This document shows, one piece after another, positions 17,822 through 26,091 of a stretch of DNA of 64,000 nucleotides. Position 1 is the first letter of the stretch. Each line of letters begins with the position of its first letter. The notes beneath the pieces were generated by a model. It was not told the DNA's origin, searched no databases, and saw only the letters and a list, made by a program, of their open reading frames with translations. Made by a program: the position numbers and the translations under genes. The DNA comes from DAIRDK01 sp035403225 (GTDB taxonomy: Bacteria; Bacteroidota; Bacteroidia; Bacteroidales; FEN-979): the NCBI GenBank assembly GCA_035403225.1, contig DAONET010000007.1, forward strand, positions 1-64,000, read 5' to 3'.

Positions 17822-18112
17822 TTACTGGAGTACGACCTCTGTAATCACCTTTGCTTTCACTTCATCGTTCAGCACCTTGCATATCTTCTCTTTGGAGAAA
17901 GATAATTCATTCCGTAAGGCTGCAGAGTTCAGTTTCACGTAAAGGACTCCTTTCCGGATGGTCAATTTCTCGGTATGGTTGGCGATCATTTTTCCCATCA
18001 CCTTACCCCATGATAGGATCACCTGTTTCTCCAACATCTTTTCATCAAGATGATAGGATTTCATGAATTCTCCGATCACCTCTTTCAGGCTGTTTTCGCT
18101 TTTTTTTCTCAC
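17822..18112 (-). CDS. DUF721 (DciA-like) protein
   Basis: A 96-residue protein with a GTG start, matching the DUF721 family (VILSWGKVMGKMIANHTE, then LYVKLNSAALRNELSF). In other bacteria this family includes DciA, the replicative-helicase loader/accessory protein, and it is often next to recF, as here (29 bp downstream of recF). It closes the leftward nusB-porQ-ispH-recF operon. Confidence 0.8.
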   Translation of the reverse strand: MRKKSENSLKEVIGEFMKSYHLDEKMLEKQVILSWGKVMGKMIANHTEKLTIRKGVLYVKLNSAALRNELSFSKEKICKVLNDEVKAKVITEVVLQ

Positions 18113-18141
18113 GGGTTCCGGCTTATGACAAAAGTACGAAA

Positions 18142-19239
18142 TCAGCGGACTTCATCACCGGGAATCCGGAATATTTTATGGCTGATAGGGATGCGGGAAA
18201 AGATGCGATTCATCTTCTCTTCCTGGGTATCGGTGATGAAGACCTGTCCGAAATTATCTTCGCTCACCAGTTTGATGAGTTGCTCAACCCGGTGATCATC
18301 GAGTTTATCGAAAACATCGTCAAGCAGCAGGATGGGTTTGAATCCTTTCTTGTTGCGGGTAAAGTCGAATTGGGCCAGTTTTACAGCGACCACGAACGAC
18401 TTCTGCTGTCCTTGAGAGCCATACCGTTTCACCGGGAAATCGCCCATCATGAAATCCAGGTCATCTTTGTGGGTCCCCGCTGAAGTGAATTGGGTCATCC
18501 GGTCTCTCGCCAGCGATTCGTCGAGCAGCTCCTTCATCGGACGTTCATGAAGCTGGGAGACATAACGGATATCCACTGTTTCCGAATCGCCGCTGATGAT
18601 GCGGTAATACTTTCTGAAGATCGGGACGAACTCTTCCAGGAAAACTCTCCGCTTGGAATGGATCAGGGTCCCGAGGAGCACCAGTTTTTCATCCCAGATA
18701 TCCAGGGAGCCGGGTTCAAAAGTCTGACGTTCGGCAAAAAGTTTCAGCAACGCGTTTCGCTGATTCAGCGCTTTGTTGTAATTAATGAGGTCATCAAGGT
18801 AGATACGGTCGAACTGAGAGATCACGCTATCGATGTACTTCCGGCGGATTTCGCTGCCGTCGTTAATGAGATCGCGGTCGTAAGGAGATATCATCACCAG
18901 CGGGATCATCCCGATATGGTCTGCCAGCCGGTCATATTCTTTCTTGTTGAGCAGAAATTTTTTCCGTTGTCCTTTTTTCTGAACACATTGCAGCAGGTCT
19001 GATTGGTCTCCGTGCGCCCACAGTCCATGGATGGCAAAAAAATCCTGTCCGTGCCGGATGTTGTAAGTGTCGACAGAAGTAAAGTAACTCTTGCAGAAAG
19101 CCAGGTAGTGGATCGCATCCAGCAGGTTGGTTTTTCCTACTCCATTATCGCCAACGAAGCAATTGATCTTGTCGCAGAAGAGAAATTCCGCTTCGTCGTA
19201 ACTTTTAAAATTGGATAGTGTCAGTTTATGGAGATACAT
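18142..19239 (-). CDS. recF: DNA replication and repair protein RecF
   Basis: A 365-residue SMC-like ATPase of the RecFOR pathway that loads RecA at gaps. Walker A is GDNGVGKT (30-37) after LSNFKSYDEAEF; the signature and Walker B region is near the C-terminus (FKPILLLDDVFDKLD, about 300-315). The start codon lies 4 bp after the ispH stop codon, indicating co-transcription. Confidence 0.96.
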   Translation of the reverse strand: MYLHKLTLSNFKSYDEAEFLFCDKINCFVGDNGVGKTNLLDAIHYLAFCKSYFTSVDTYNIRHGQDFFAIHGLWAHGDQSDLLQCVQKKGQRKKFLLNKKEYDRLADHIGMIPLVMISPYDRDLINDGSEIRRKYIDSVISQFDRIYLDDLINYNKALNQRNALLKLFAERQTFEPGSLDIWDEKLVLLGTLIHSKRRVFLEEFVPIFRKYYRIISGDSETVDIRYVSQLHERPMKELLDESLARDRMTQFTSAGTHKDDLDFMMGDFPVKRYGSQGQQKSFVVAVKLAQFDFTRNKKGFKPILLLDDVFDKLDDHRVEQLIKLVSEDNFGQVFITDTQEEKMNRIFSRIPISHKIFRIPGDEVR

Positions 19240-19243
19240 GGGC

Positions 19244-20119
19244 TTATTTCATTGACCGGATTTCTGCTGCCACCTCTTCCATGAGCCACATCGGAGTGGA
19301 AGTGGCGCCGCACACTCCTACGTTTTCGACTCCCGAGAACCATTCTTTCCGCAGTTCAGACCGATCAGAAACGAGGAAGCTCGCGGGGTTGGTTTCCCGG
19401 CATACCTGAAACAGGATGATGCCGTTGGAACTCTTCTTCCCGGTGACGAACACGATGACATCGTACTTTTTCGCGAACTCTTTCACCTGGATGGAGCGGT
19501 TGGAGACCTGCCGGCAGATGCTGTCGTTCCACCGGAAGTCGGGTTCCTGCCCGGGGCAGCATTGTCTCATTCTCTTGTCGATGATATCCACGATCTTCCG
19601 GAAGCCATCAACGCTTTTGGTTGTCTGTGAATAGAGCCGGACTGGGCGGGAGAAATCGATTTTATCCAGATCGGATTCATCGCCGACAATAACAGCTTCG
19701 CCATTGGTCTGGCCGCGCAGGCCATTCACTTCAGCATGACCTTCCTTCCCATAGATGACCACTTGTCCGTTCCGGGCAGTAACTTCCTGATATCCGCGTC
19801 GCACCTCATTTTGCAGGTTTAGCACGATGGGGCACGAAGCATCCACCAACTCGATATTGTTCTTCAAGGCGGTATAATAGGTCTCGGGTGGTTCACCGTG
19901 AGCGCGGATCATTACCTTGCAGTTCTTCAGCGTCTCCAATTCCTCCGGGCTGATGATGACCAGTCCTTTTTCCTTCAGCCTGTTCACCTCCATGTTATTG
20001 TGTACGATATCTCCGAGACAGTACAGGGTACCGTTTTTAAGCAATTCACGTTCGGCGACGTCGATGGCATAAACAACGCCGAAACAGAATCCGGAGTGCG
20101 GATCGATGGTTACGGTCAT
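19244..20119 (-). CDS. ispH: 4-hydroxy-3-methylbut-2-enyl diphosphate reductase
   Basis: A 291-residue [4Fe-4S] enzyme that makes IPP and DMAPP in the last step of the MEP isoprenoid pathway. The three cluster cysteines are present: C12 in GFCFGV, one in DASCPIV and one in DSICRQVSNR. The catalytic Glu region and the NGIILFQVCR segment fit the family. A promoter-like TAAATTTG lies 23 bp upstream (20142-20149), so it can be expressed apart from porQ. Confidence 0.95.
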   Translation of the reverse strand: MTVTIDPHSGFCFGVVYAIDVAERELLKNGTLYCLGDIVHNNMEVNRLKEKGLVIISPEELETLKNCKVMIRAHGEPPETYYTALKNNIELVDASCPIVLNLQNEVRRGYQEVTARNGQVVIYGKEGHAEVNGLRGQTNGEAVIVGDESDLDKIDFSRPVRLYSQTTKSVDGFRKIVDIIDKRMRQCCPGQEPDFRWNDSICRQVSNRSIQVKEFAKKYDVIVFVTGKKSSNGIILFQVCRETNPASFLVSDRSELRKEWFSGVENVGVCGATSTPMWLMEEVAAEIRSMK

Positions 20120-20141
20120 GAAAAATCAGCCTTGATTACGG

Positions 20142-20149
20142 CAAATTTA
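20142..20149 (-). promoter_or_regulatory. Internal -7 box (TAAATTTG) before ispH
   Basis: Minus-strand TAAATTTG matches TAnnTTTG, inside the last codons of porQ and 22 bp before the ispH ATG. It would allow ispH-recF-DUF721 to be transcribed on their own. Confidence 0.45.
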
Positions 20150-21289
20150 GTTCTTTTTGGAGAATCCTCCGAGGTTGACCATTAAGGTCAGATAGTTGGG
20201 ATTGTTTCCGCCGGCTTGTGCGACAGAGCGGGTATAACTGAGGTTAAACATCTTAACCCGGCAGCCGATGCCAAAAGTAAAACCCGCCATGCCGGCTTTG
20301 GAGGGAAGTTTCATCTCCTGGCGGCGTTGGTAGTTGTATCCGATCCGGGCAGAAAGCACTTTAGCAATCGTCACCTCGCCTCCGATCACGACATGCCGCA
20401 TCAGGTTATCACCGAATTTCTCGAGATCGGACTTTTCATCGATCTTGCCTGTCAGTTGATTCACCTGATTGTTTGCATCGGTAGAGTCGGTATAAGCCAG
20501 ATCCCAGCGGGTAAGGTTGGTTAAAATCAGATGCAAGCGGAAAGGAATATGTTTAAATTTCTGTGAGAGGGCGATTTGCAGATCAAAAGGCAGCGGTTCA
20601 TATTTTCCGGTGACATAGGGATCGATTTGGGAACCGATGTTCCGTGCCAGGAGGCTGGCAGTAAACAGCTCGCTTTTCGACAGATAGGTACCGGCGACAT
20701 CAACAGCCATACCGAAGGAATTGTAGGTATAGTACGAAGAATAGATCAGCTTCGCGTTGGCGCCGATGAAAAAGCGGTCGGTCAGTTTTCTTCCCCACCC
20801 GATGTTCAGGGCATAATCCGATGCCGTGAAATCCCCGATGATGGTACCTGTTTCATCGGCTTCCGTGAATTTCCCGTAACTCATGAACTGAAGAGATCCG
20901 ACAAAACTTCCTGCCTTTTCGAAATTGCGCGAATACATAAAATATCCCAGGTTGATGCCACTTCCGTTATAATAGTTCACATAACTCAGTGCCATGTTTC
21001 CGTTCATCTCCGGGGTAATCAGCGACGGGTTGGTGAGCGTTAACGTGATATCGTTGTCTTTGATGGCAGCCACATTTCCTCCCAAAGCAGCCACTCTGGC
21101 CGAGCTGGTTAGTGTCAGGATTTTGTAGGTGGCTTCGCCGCCAATCTGAGCGCCGGCGGGGACAGAAACCAGAACTGTCAGGAGGCCGGTAATGATGAAG
21201 GCAGTTAGAAATCTGTGCACGATAGTGGGGATGTTTACTATTTTTAACGTAACTGACATCTTATTAGTATATGAACCCCGAAAAATCAT
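20147..21289 (-). CDS. porQ: Type IX secretion system protein PorQ
   Basis: A 380-residue outer-membrane barrel protein of the PorV/PorQ (FadL-like) family. The motif after the signal peptide (TYKILTLTSSARVAALGGN, about 54-72) and repeated beta-strand patterns are typical of PorQ, which works with PorU/PorV/PorZ in attaching T9SS cargo to the surface. The first ATG overlaps the nusB stop codon (ATGA); a start ten codons later (MSVTLKIV) is also possible. It shows that the organism has, or had, a type IX secretion system. Confidence 0.88.
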   Translation of the reverse strand: MIFRGSYTNKMSVTLKIVNIPTIVHRFLTAFIITGLLTVLVSVPAGAQIGGEATYKILTLTSSARVAALGGNVAAIKDNDITLTLTNPSLITPEMNGNMALSYVNYYNGSGINLGYFMYSRNFEKAGSFVGSLQFMSYGKFTEADETGTIIGDFTASDYALNIGWGRKLTDRFFIGANAKLIYSSYYTYNSFGMAVDVAGTYLSKSELFTASLLARNIGSQIDPYVTGKYEPLPFDLQIALSQKFKHIPFRLHLILTNLTRWDLAYTDSTDANNQVNQLTGKIDEKSDLEKFGDNLMRHVVIGGEVTIAKVLSARIGYNYQRRQEMKLPSKAGMAGFTFGIGCRVKMFNLSYTRSVAQAGGNNPNYLTLMVNLGGFSKKN

Positions 21290-22251
21290 TTCTCCAGCAA
21301 GCCTCTTCCCGTCTTATGTATTTTATCTTCTTCCCGGAGGTCCGACACCAGTTTATCGAGGATCCCGTTGATAAAGAGTTTGCTCTTCACGGAGCTGAAA
21401 TATTTTGATATCTCGATGTATTCGTTCAAAGTAACCTTCACGGGGATATTGGGAAAATGAAGGAGTTCCGCAAGGGCCATCTTCAGCAGGATGAAGTCCG
21501 TCAGCGCGATCCGATCTACTTCCCAGTTACGGGTGCGTTCGCTGATGAGGGTTGCAAATTCTTCCGAATGGATGATGGTTTTGCGGAAGAGGTTGGAGAT
21601 AAAACGGCGATCATCGGCGGGATCCTCTTCTGAATCTTTAGCAAGAACAGCAAGCACGGTATCTTTGGCTTTAAAATTTTCCGGGATCGTTTTAAGCACC
21701 TTCAGGACGAAAGTGGCAGCCCAATCATAATCATCCACCCAGTAAATGTTGCGTTCTTCACAGTAGAAGATCAGTTCAGGACTACGGGCAATAAACTTTT
21801 TGTACAAGAGGGCGATAAAATCGCGATCGAAAACAAACGAATCCTCAGATGATTCCAGATAATCCCGATAGTCTTTGCTGTCTTTCGCTTTCTGGTAAAT
21901 CTTCCTCAGCATGTCCTGCTCTTCCGACCAGTTGAACTTGTACTTGTCGATTTGCCTCAGCAAGTCATTATTCTCTTGCAGCAGAAGGACTACTTTGTTT
22001 TCCAGCAGCCGCAGGTTGGGATTCTTTTCTTCCTCTGTCGGGAAAAATTTATGCTTTGCATCTTCTGTTTTCTGTCTGAAAAAATCTATGAATTCCAGTA
22101 GGAAAGAAAACTGAAGATAAAAAAGTTCATATGTTTTATCGATGCTGTTAAAGAGATTCTTCTCGGCTATCTCAATCCTGGGTTCGCCACCCTGGAAAAA
22201 AGCATAAAGAGCCTGTAATATTTTGATTCTGTACTGCCTTCTGCCTAACAT
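21286..22251 (-). CDS. nusB: Transcription antitermination factor NusB
   Basis: A 321-residue Bacteroidota-type NusB: the NusB domain is in the C-terminal half (DRIALTDFILLKMALAELL, PVKVTLNEYIEISKYFSS, FINGILDKL), preceded by a longer helical extension than in Proteobacteria. It joins the antitermination complex on rRNA operons. The start MLGRRQYRIKILQALYAFFQ at 22251 is chosen because an ATG at 22299 falls within the -7 promoter box (22297-22304) and could not be on the transcript. First gene of the leftward operon. Confidence 0.92.
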   Translation of the reverse strand: MLGRRQYRIKILQALYAFFQGGEPRIEIAEKNLFNSIDKTYELFYLQFSFLLEFIDFFRQKTEDAKHKFFPTEEEKNPNLRLLENKVVLLLQENNDLLRQIDKYKFNWSEEQDMLRKIYQKAKDSKDYRDYLESSEDSFVFDRDFIALLYKKFIARSPELIFYCEERNIYWVDDYDWAATFVLKVLKTIPENFKAKDTVLAVLAKDSEEDPADDRRFISNLFRKTIIHSEEFATLISERTRNWEVDRIALTDFILLKMALAELLHFPNIPVKVTLNEYIEISKYFSSVKSKLFINGILDKLVSDLREEDKIHKTGRGLLEK

Positions 22252-22296
22252 CCTGCCAAATTTGAAAAGAACATAAAGTGCTGTTTTACGTACCTG

Positions 22297-22304
22297 CAAA
22301 GCTA
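22297..22304 (-). promoter_or_regulatory. -7 box (TAGCTTTG) for the nusB operon
   Basis: Minus-strand TAGCTTTG is an exact TAnnTTTG match about 46 bp before the nusB ATG at 22251. It fixes the start of nusB, because the longer frame would begin inside the box. Confidence 0.65.
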
Positions 22305-22346
22305 CGGATTAAGTTGAAATAAACTTTTTGTTTCAAATAATATTTT

Positions 22347-22354
22347 TATTTTTG
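22347..22354 (+). promoter_or_regulatory. -33/-7 promoter (TTTG ... TATTTTTG)
   Basis: TATTTTTG matches TAnnTTTG, and a TTTG at 22327-22330 lies 16 bp upstream as the -33 element. It drives the PUR/DUF3276 gene 47 bp downstream. It is divergent from the nusB promoter. Confidence 0.65.
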
Positions 22355-22400
22355 CGTTGTGCCCATAACAATCAAGGGTAAATCAAAATGAGTCGCCAAG

Positions 22401-22775
22401 ATGGAAGAGAGTGAAAACAAAGACCGGGGAGAAATTTTTTCCCGGAGTGTAAGGGCTGGAAAGAGAACTTACTTTTTTGATGTGAAAGCCACGATTGCCA
22501 ATGAGTTTTACCTGACGATCACAGAAAGCAAAAGAAAGTTTAATAACGAACAGGGTAAGTTTTTCTACGAGAAACACAAGCTCTTCCTTTACAAAGAGGA
22601 CTTTGACAAATTCGCTACGGGATTGGCCGAAACCATTGAGTTCATCAGGACAGGGAAAGTGCCGCCTCCTGAATTAGATGAAGAAAAAGAGGCAGCCCTG
22701 ATCGACAGTGATATCATGAGGAAGCATACCGAGATCGAGTTTGAAGATCTCTCCTCTGACACGGAGACAAACTGA
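22401..22775 (+). CDS. PUR-alpha-like DNA/RNA-binding protein (DUF3276)
   Basis: A 124-residue protein of the DUF3276/PUR family: GEIFSRSVRAGKRTYFFDVK (10-29) followed by the strand pattern YLTITESKR and a helix with FYEKHKLFLYKEDFDKF. Members are single-repeat PUR domains that bind single-stranded nucleic acid; the cellular role in Bacteroidota is not settled. It is a single-gene unit between nusB and parA. Confidence 0.9.
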   Translation: MEESENKDRGEIFSRSVRAGKRTYFFDVKATIANEFYLTITESKRKFNNEQGKFFYEKHKLFLYKEDFDKFATGLAETIEFIRTGKVPPPELDEEKEAALIDSDIMRKHTEIEFEDLSSDTETN

Positions 22776-22797
22776 TTCCCAAACAAATAAGGTTTTT

Positions 22798-22820
22798 CAG
22801 ACTGCTCAATCAGCAGTCTG
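22798..22820 (+). terminator. Hairpin after the DUF3276 gene
   Basis: A perfect 8-bp stem (CAGACTGC / GCAGTCTG) with a 7-nt loop, 22 bp after the DUF3276 stop. No T run follows, so it may be a weak or factor-dependent terminator, or a 3' stabilising hairpin. Confidence 0.35.
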
Positions 22821-22893
22821 TTCACTATCAAGGTTCCCATCAGGGAATTTGTTATTACTTTTCAACATCTCTGAAGGGTACCAATTAAAGATG

Positions 22894-22901
22894 TACTTTT
22901 G
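22894..22901 (+). promoter_or_regulatory. -7 box (TACTTTTG) for parAB
   Basis: Exact TAnnTTTG match 41 bp before the parA ATG. Confidence 0.65.
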
Positions 22902-22942
22902 CAAATTCAGGTGAAACATCAACATACTCCGACACAATTTTC

Positions 22943-23740
22943 ATGGGAAAAGTAATTGCCATTGCAAATCAGAAAGGCGGTGTGGGAAAAACAACCACAG
23001 CGATCAACTTAGCAGCCGGGCTGGCGGTCCTGGAATATAAAACGCTGATTATTGATGCTGATCCGCAAGCTAATGCCACTTCCGGTGTCGGGATTGATCC
23101 CCGCAGTGTCACCACCAGCATTTATGAGTGCATCATGGATGATGCAGACCCGCATTCGATCATCTTCTCCACCTCTACCCCGTTTCTGGATCTGATCCCT
23201 GCTCATATCGACCTTGTCGGGGCCGAGATTGAAATGATCAACCTCCCCAACCGGGAAAAGATGATGCGGAAAGTCATCGAACAGGTTCAGGATGATTATG
23301 CTTTTGTGCTGATCGATTGTTCTCCTTCTCTCGGACTGATCACGGTCAATGCCCTTACTGCTGCCGATTCGGTGATCATACCGGTACAATGCGAGTATTT
23401 TGCGTTGGAAGGACTGGGCAAACTGCTGAACACGATCAAGATCGTTCAGTCAAGGCTGAACCCGTCGCTCGATATTGAAGGGATTCTGCTGACGATGTTC
23501 GACAACCGGCTTAATCTCGCCAAACAGGTGGTGGAAGAAGTGAAAACGCATTTCCAGCAGATGGTATTCAACACGATCGTCAACCGTAACACCAAGCTCG
23601 GCGAGGCGCCCAGCTTCGGCAGTACCATTATGACTCACGATATTAACAGCATGGGAGCCATCAATTACCTGAACCTGGCCCGTGAGATCCTGCAGAAAAA
23701 CGGGATCACCAAAATGTCGGATGCGGAAAACCAAAACTGA
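22943..23740 (+). CDS. parA: Chromosome-partitioning ATPase ParA/Soj
   Basis: A 265-residue deviant Walker-type ATPase. The P-loop is KGGVGKTT (11-18), including the signature Lys, with Walker A' in IIDADPQANATSG (about 37-49) and Walker B in FVLIDCSPSLGLIT. With ParB, encoded 5 bp downstream, it segregates chromosomal origins; a parS site was not identified here. Confidence 0.96.
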   Translation: MGKVIAIANQKGGVGKTTTAINLAAGLAVLEYKTLIIDADPQANATSGVGIDPRSVTTSIYECIMDDADPHSIIFSTSTPFLDLIPAHIDLVGAEIEMINLPNREKMMRKVIEQVQDDYAFVLIDCSPSLGLITVNALTAADSVIIPVQCEYFALEGLGKLLNTIKIVQSRLNPSLDIEGILLTMFDNRLNLAKQVVEEVKTHFQQMVFNTIVNRNTKLGEAPSFGSTIMTHDINSMGAINYLNLAREILQKNGITKMSDAENQN

Positions 23741-23745
23741 ACAGT

Positions 23746-24630
23746 ATGATGCAACAGAAAAAGAAGGCTTTGGGAAGAGGTTTGAGCGCACTGCTCGAAA
23801 ATCCTGAAACGGATATCACCACCCGCGATGTAAGCGGAGATTTCGTGATGGGTGCTGTTGCGCAGGTCATGATCGACAGGATCGACCCCAACCCCTTTCA
23901 ACCGCGAACATACTTCAAAGAAGAGGAACTGGCTGAGCTGGCCATGTCGATCCAGCAACAAGGCATCATCCAGCCCGTGACGGTCCGGAAAATGGGCCAC
24001 GACCGGTATCAGCTCATCTCCGGCGAACGCAGGCTCAAAGCCGCCCGGGTGGCCGGACTGACAGAAATACCCGCCTACATCCGCATAGCTAACGACGTTC
24101 AGATGCTCGAGATGGCCCTCGTGGAGAACATCCAGCGCGAAGACCTGAACCCTGTCGAAATTGCTGTCAGTTACCAACGGCTGATGGAAGAGTGCAGCCT
24201 CAGCCAGGAAGAATTAAGCCAGAAAGTCGGGAAAGACCGCTCTACGATCTCTAACTATATCCGATTGCTGAAGTTACCCAGGGAAATCCAGGATGCACTG
24301 AACGAAAATGCCATCTCCATGGGTCACGCCAGGGCCCTTATCACCATTGAAGATCCCGAACGCCAGATCCGGATACTGCATGCGATCCTCAAAAACCAAT
24401 ACTCGGTACGCCAGGTAGAAGAACTGGTCAGGAAACCCGAACCGCAAAAAAAAGCGGACAGAAAAGCTGCCGCTCCCTCTTACGCCCCGGCTTTCGCTTC
24501 GGGCAAGGAGATCATCAACCAACGACTTCAGGCAAAAGTTGAACTGAAAATCAATCACAAAGGTGGCGGTACCATCCTGATCCCCTTCGCTTCTGAACAG
24601 GAATTCACTGATATCCTTTCGAGGTTGTAA
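23746..24630 (+). CDS. parB: Chromosome-partitioning protein ParB
   Basis: A 294-residue CTPase/DNA-binding protein. The N-terminal basic KKALGRGLSALL segment contacts ParA. The ParB/Srx domain has ISGERRLKAARVAG and the VENIQREDLNPVE box, followed by the helix-turn-helix (LSQEELSQKVGKDRSTISNY) and a C-terminal dimerisation region. It loads at parS and spreads. Operon with parA. Confidence 0.96.
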   Translation: MMQQKKKALGRGLSALLENPETDITTRDVSGDFVMGAVAQVMIDRIDPNPFQPRTYFKEEELAELAMSIQQQGIIQPVTVRKMGHDRYQLISGERRLKAARVAGLTEIPAYIRIANDVQMLEMALVENIQREDLNPVEIAVSYQRLMEECSLSQEELSQKVGKDRSTISNYIRLLKLPREIQDALNENAISMGHARALITIEDPERQIRILHAILKNQYSVRQVEELVRKPEPQKKADRKAAAPSYAPAFASGKEIINQRLQAKVELKINHKGGGTILIPFASEQEFTDILSRL

Positions 24631-24635
24631 CTTTG
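24628..24635 (+). promoter_or_regulatory. -7 box (TAACTTTG) overlapping the parB stop
   Basis: TAACTTTG matches TAnnTTTG; its TAA is also the parB stop codon. It would start transcription near 24641, upstream of the GTG start chosen for the DUF5683 gene. Confidence 0.5.
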
Positions 24636-24656
24636 CATGTTTTTCAGTTTTGGCAC

Positions 24657-25283
24657 GTGCAGTATTTTGCTAACAATACGACCCCTGAAGCAGAAAGATT
24701 TCCTCTTTCGCTGAAAGCCATACTTTTTCCGCTCCTTCTCCTTCTCCTTTTCCTCACTCCCCTGCCCTCCCTTGCGCAACAGGTGATAAAAAAAAACACG
24801 GGCGAACCCGACACAACTGTCGTGAAGGTTCATTCACCGGGAAGAGCCGCCATTTACTCTGCCGTGTTGCCGGGACTGGGACAGGCTTACAATAAAAAAT
24901 ACTGGAAGATCCCCATCGTCTACGCCGGTTTCGGGGTAATGTCCTATTTTCTGGTGACGAACATCGGTTACTACAACGACTACCAGGGAGCCTATGTGGA
25001 AAAAACCAACGGCAACACTACGGGGAAACATGCCGACCTGGTGAACCGGTATACCGAAGACCAACTCCTTTCGGCCAGGGAATATTACCGGAGAAACCTG
25101 GAGATGAGCGTTCTTGTCACCGCCGTCTGGTATTCGGTGAACATTTTGGATGCCTTGGTCGATGCGCACCTTCAGACATTCGATATCAGCGAAGACCTGT
25201 CATTGCAAGTAAAACCGGCGGCCATCCCGACCCCTGATCAATGGAAACCAGCGACAGGCATCAGTTTAACTTTAAAATTCTGA
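24657..25283 (+). CDS. DUF5683 membrane protein
   Basis: About 208 residues with a GTG start. There is a signal or anchor segment (LFPLLLLLLFLTPLPSLAQ) and the DUF5683 domain: PGRAAIYSAVLPGLGQAYNK, then KKYWKIPIVYAGFGVMSYFL and the C-terminal helix with NILDALVDAHLQTFDIS. It usually lies between parB and dapB or lepB in Bacteroidota; function unknown. A TTG at 24633 would extend it by 8 codons but lies inside the predicted promoter, so the GTG at 24657 is preferred. No ATG precedes the signal peptide. Confidence 0.8.
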   Translation: MQYFANNTTPEAERFPLSLKAILFPLLLLLLFLTPLPSLAQQVIKKNTGEPDTTVVKVHSPGRAAIYSAVLPGLGQAYNKKYWKIPIVYAGFGVMSYFLVTNIGYYNDYQGAYVEKTNGNTTGKHADLVNRYTEDQLLSAREYYRRNLEMSVLVTAVWYSVNILDALVDAHLQTFDISEDLSLQVKPAAIPTPDQWKPATGISLTLKF

Positions 25284-25299
25284 CCAATTCAAGCAAACC

Positions 25300-26031
25300 A
25301 TGAAAATAGCGCTTCTCGGATACGGAAAAATGGGCGAAGAGCTTAACCGCCTCGCCGTGAAAAGGGGGCACGAGATTGTCGCCATTTATAATAACCTGGA
25401 AGATTGGGAAGGTGATGCCGCCCGACTTCCGGAAGCAGAGATCGCCTTTGAGTTCTCGACTCCCGACAGCGTAGTGGAAAACATTTATCACTGTTTCGAT
25501 CACAACATTCCGGTAGTGGCCGGGACGACCGGCTGGCTGGATGAAATGGATGAAGTAATCAGGCAATGCAAAGAACGCAACCAGACCCTCTTGTTCTCCC
25601 CAAATTTCAGCATCGGGGCGAACCTCTTCTTCGAACTGAACAAGTTCCTGGCAAAATTGATGTCGAAATGGGAGAATTACGATATCTCCATCGAAGAGAC
25701 CCATCATGTTCACAAACTCGACTCACCAAGCGGGACCGCCATCGTACTGGCCAATGATATCATACGTAACAGCGACCGTAAGGATAAATGGGTGAAAGAT
25801 CTTTCAGAGAATCCTGATGAACTCGGCATCAAATCGTACCGGACCGAAAACGTTACTGGCACACATGTTGTAAGGTACGAGTCGGATGTCGACATGATCG
25901 AGATCATTCATACCGCTAAAAGCAGAAAAGGATTAGCCCTTGGGGCCATGCTTTGCGGGGAATGGTTGATCGGCAAAAAAGGATTTTATGAAATGAAGGA
26001 CTTCCTGGCAGAAAAGAAAAATATTCTGTAA
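25300..26031 (+). CDS. dapB: 4-hydroxy-tetrahydrodipicolinate reductase
   Basis: A 243-residue NAD(P)H-dependent reductase of the diaminopimelate/lysine pathway. Nucleotide-binding GYGKMG at 7-12, substrate-site motif EETHHVHKLDSPSGTA (132-147; His135/His136 and Lys139 area). It supplies DAP for peptidoglycan. Located between DUF5683 and lepB. Confidence 0.95.
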   Translation: MKIALLGYGKMGEELNRLAVKRGHEIVAIYNNLEDWEGDAARLPEAEIAFEFSTPDSVVENIYHCFDHNIPVVAGTTGWLDEMDEVIRQCKERNQTLLFSPNFSIGANLFFELNKFLAKLMSKWENYDISIEETHHVHKLDSPSGTAIVLANDIIRNSDRKDKWVKDLSENPDELGIKSYRTENVTGTHVVRYESDVDMIEIIHTAKSRKGLALGAMLCGEWLIGKKGFYEMKDFLAEKKNIL

Positions 26032-26091
26032 CCAGTCATAAGAAAAAAGGAGAAAAACCGTTAAAAAGAGATATAATCTAATCCTGAAGCC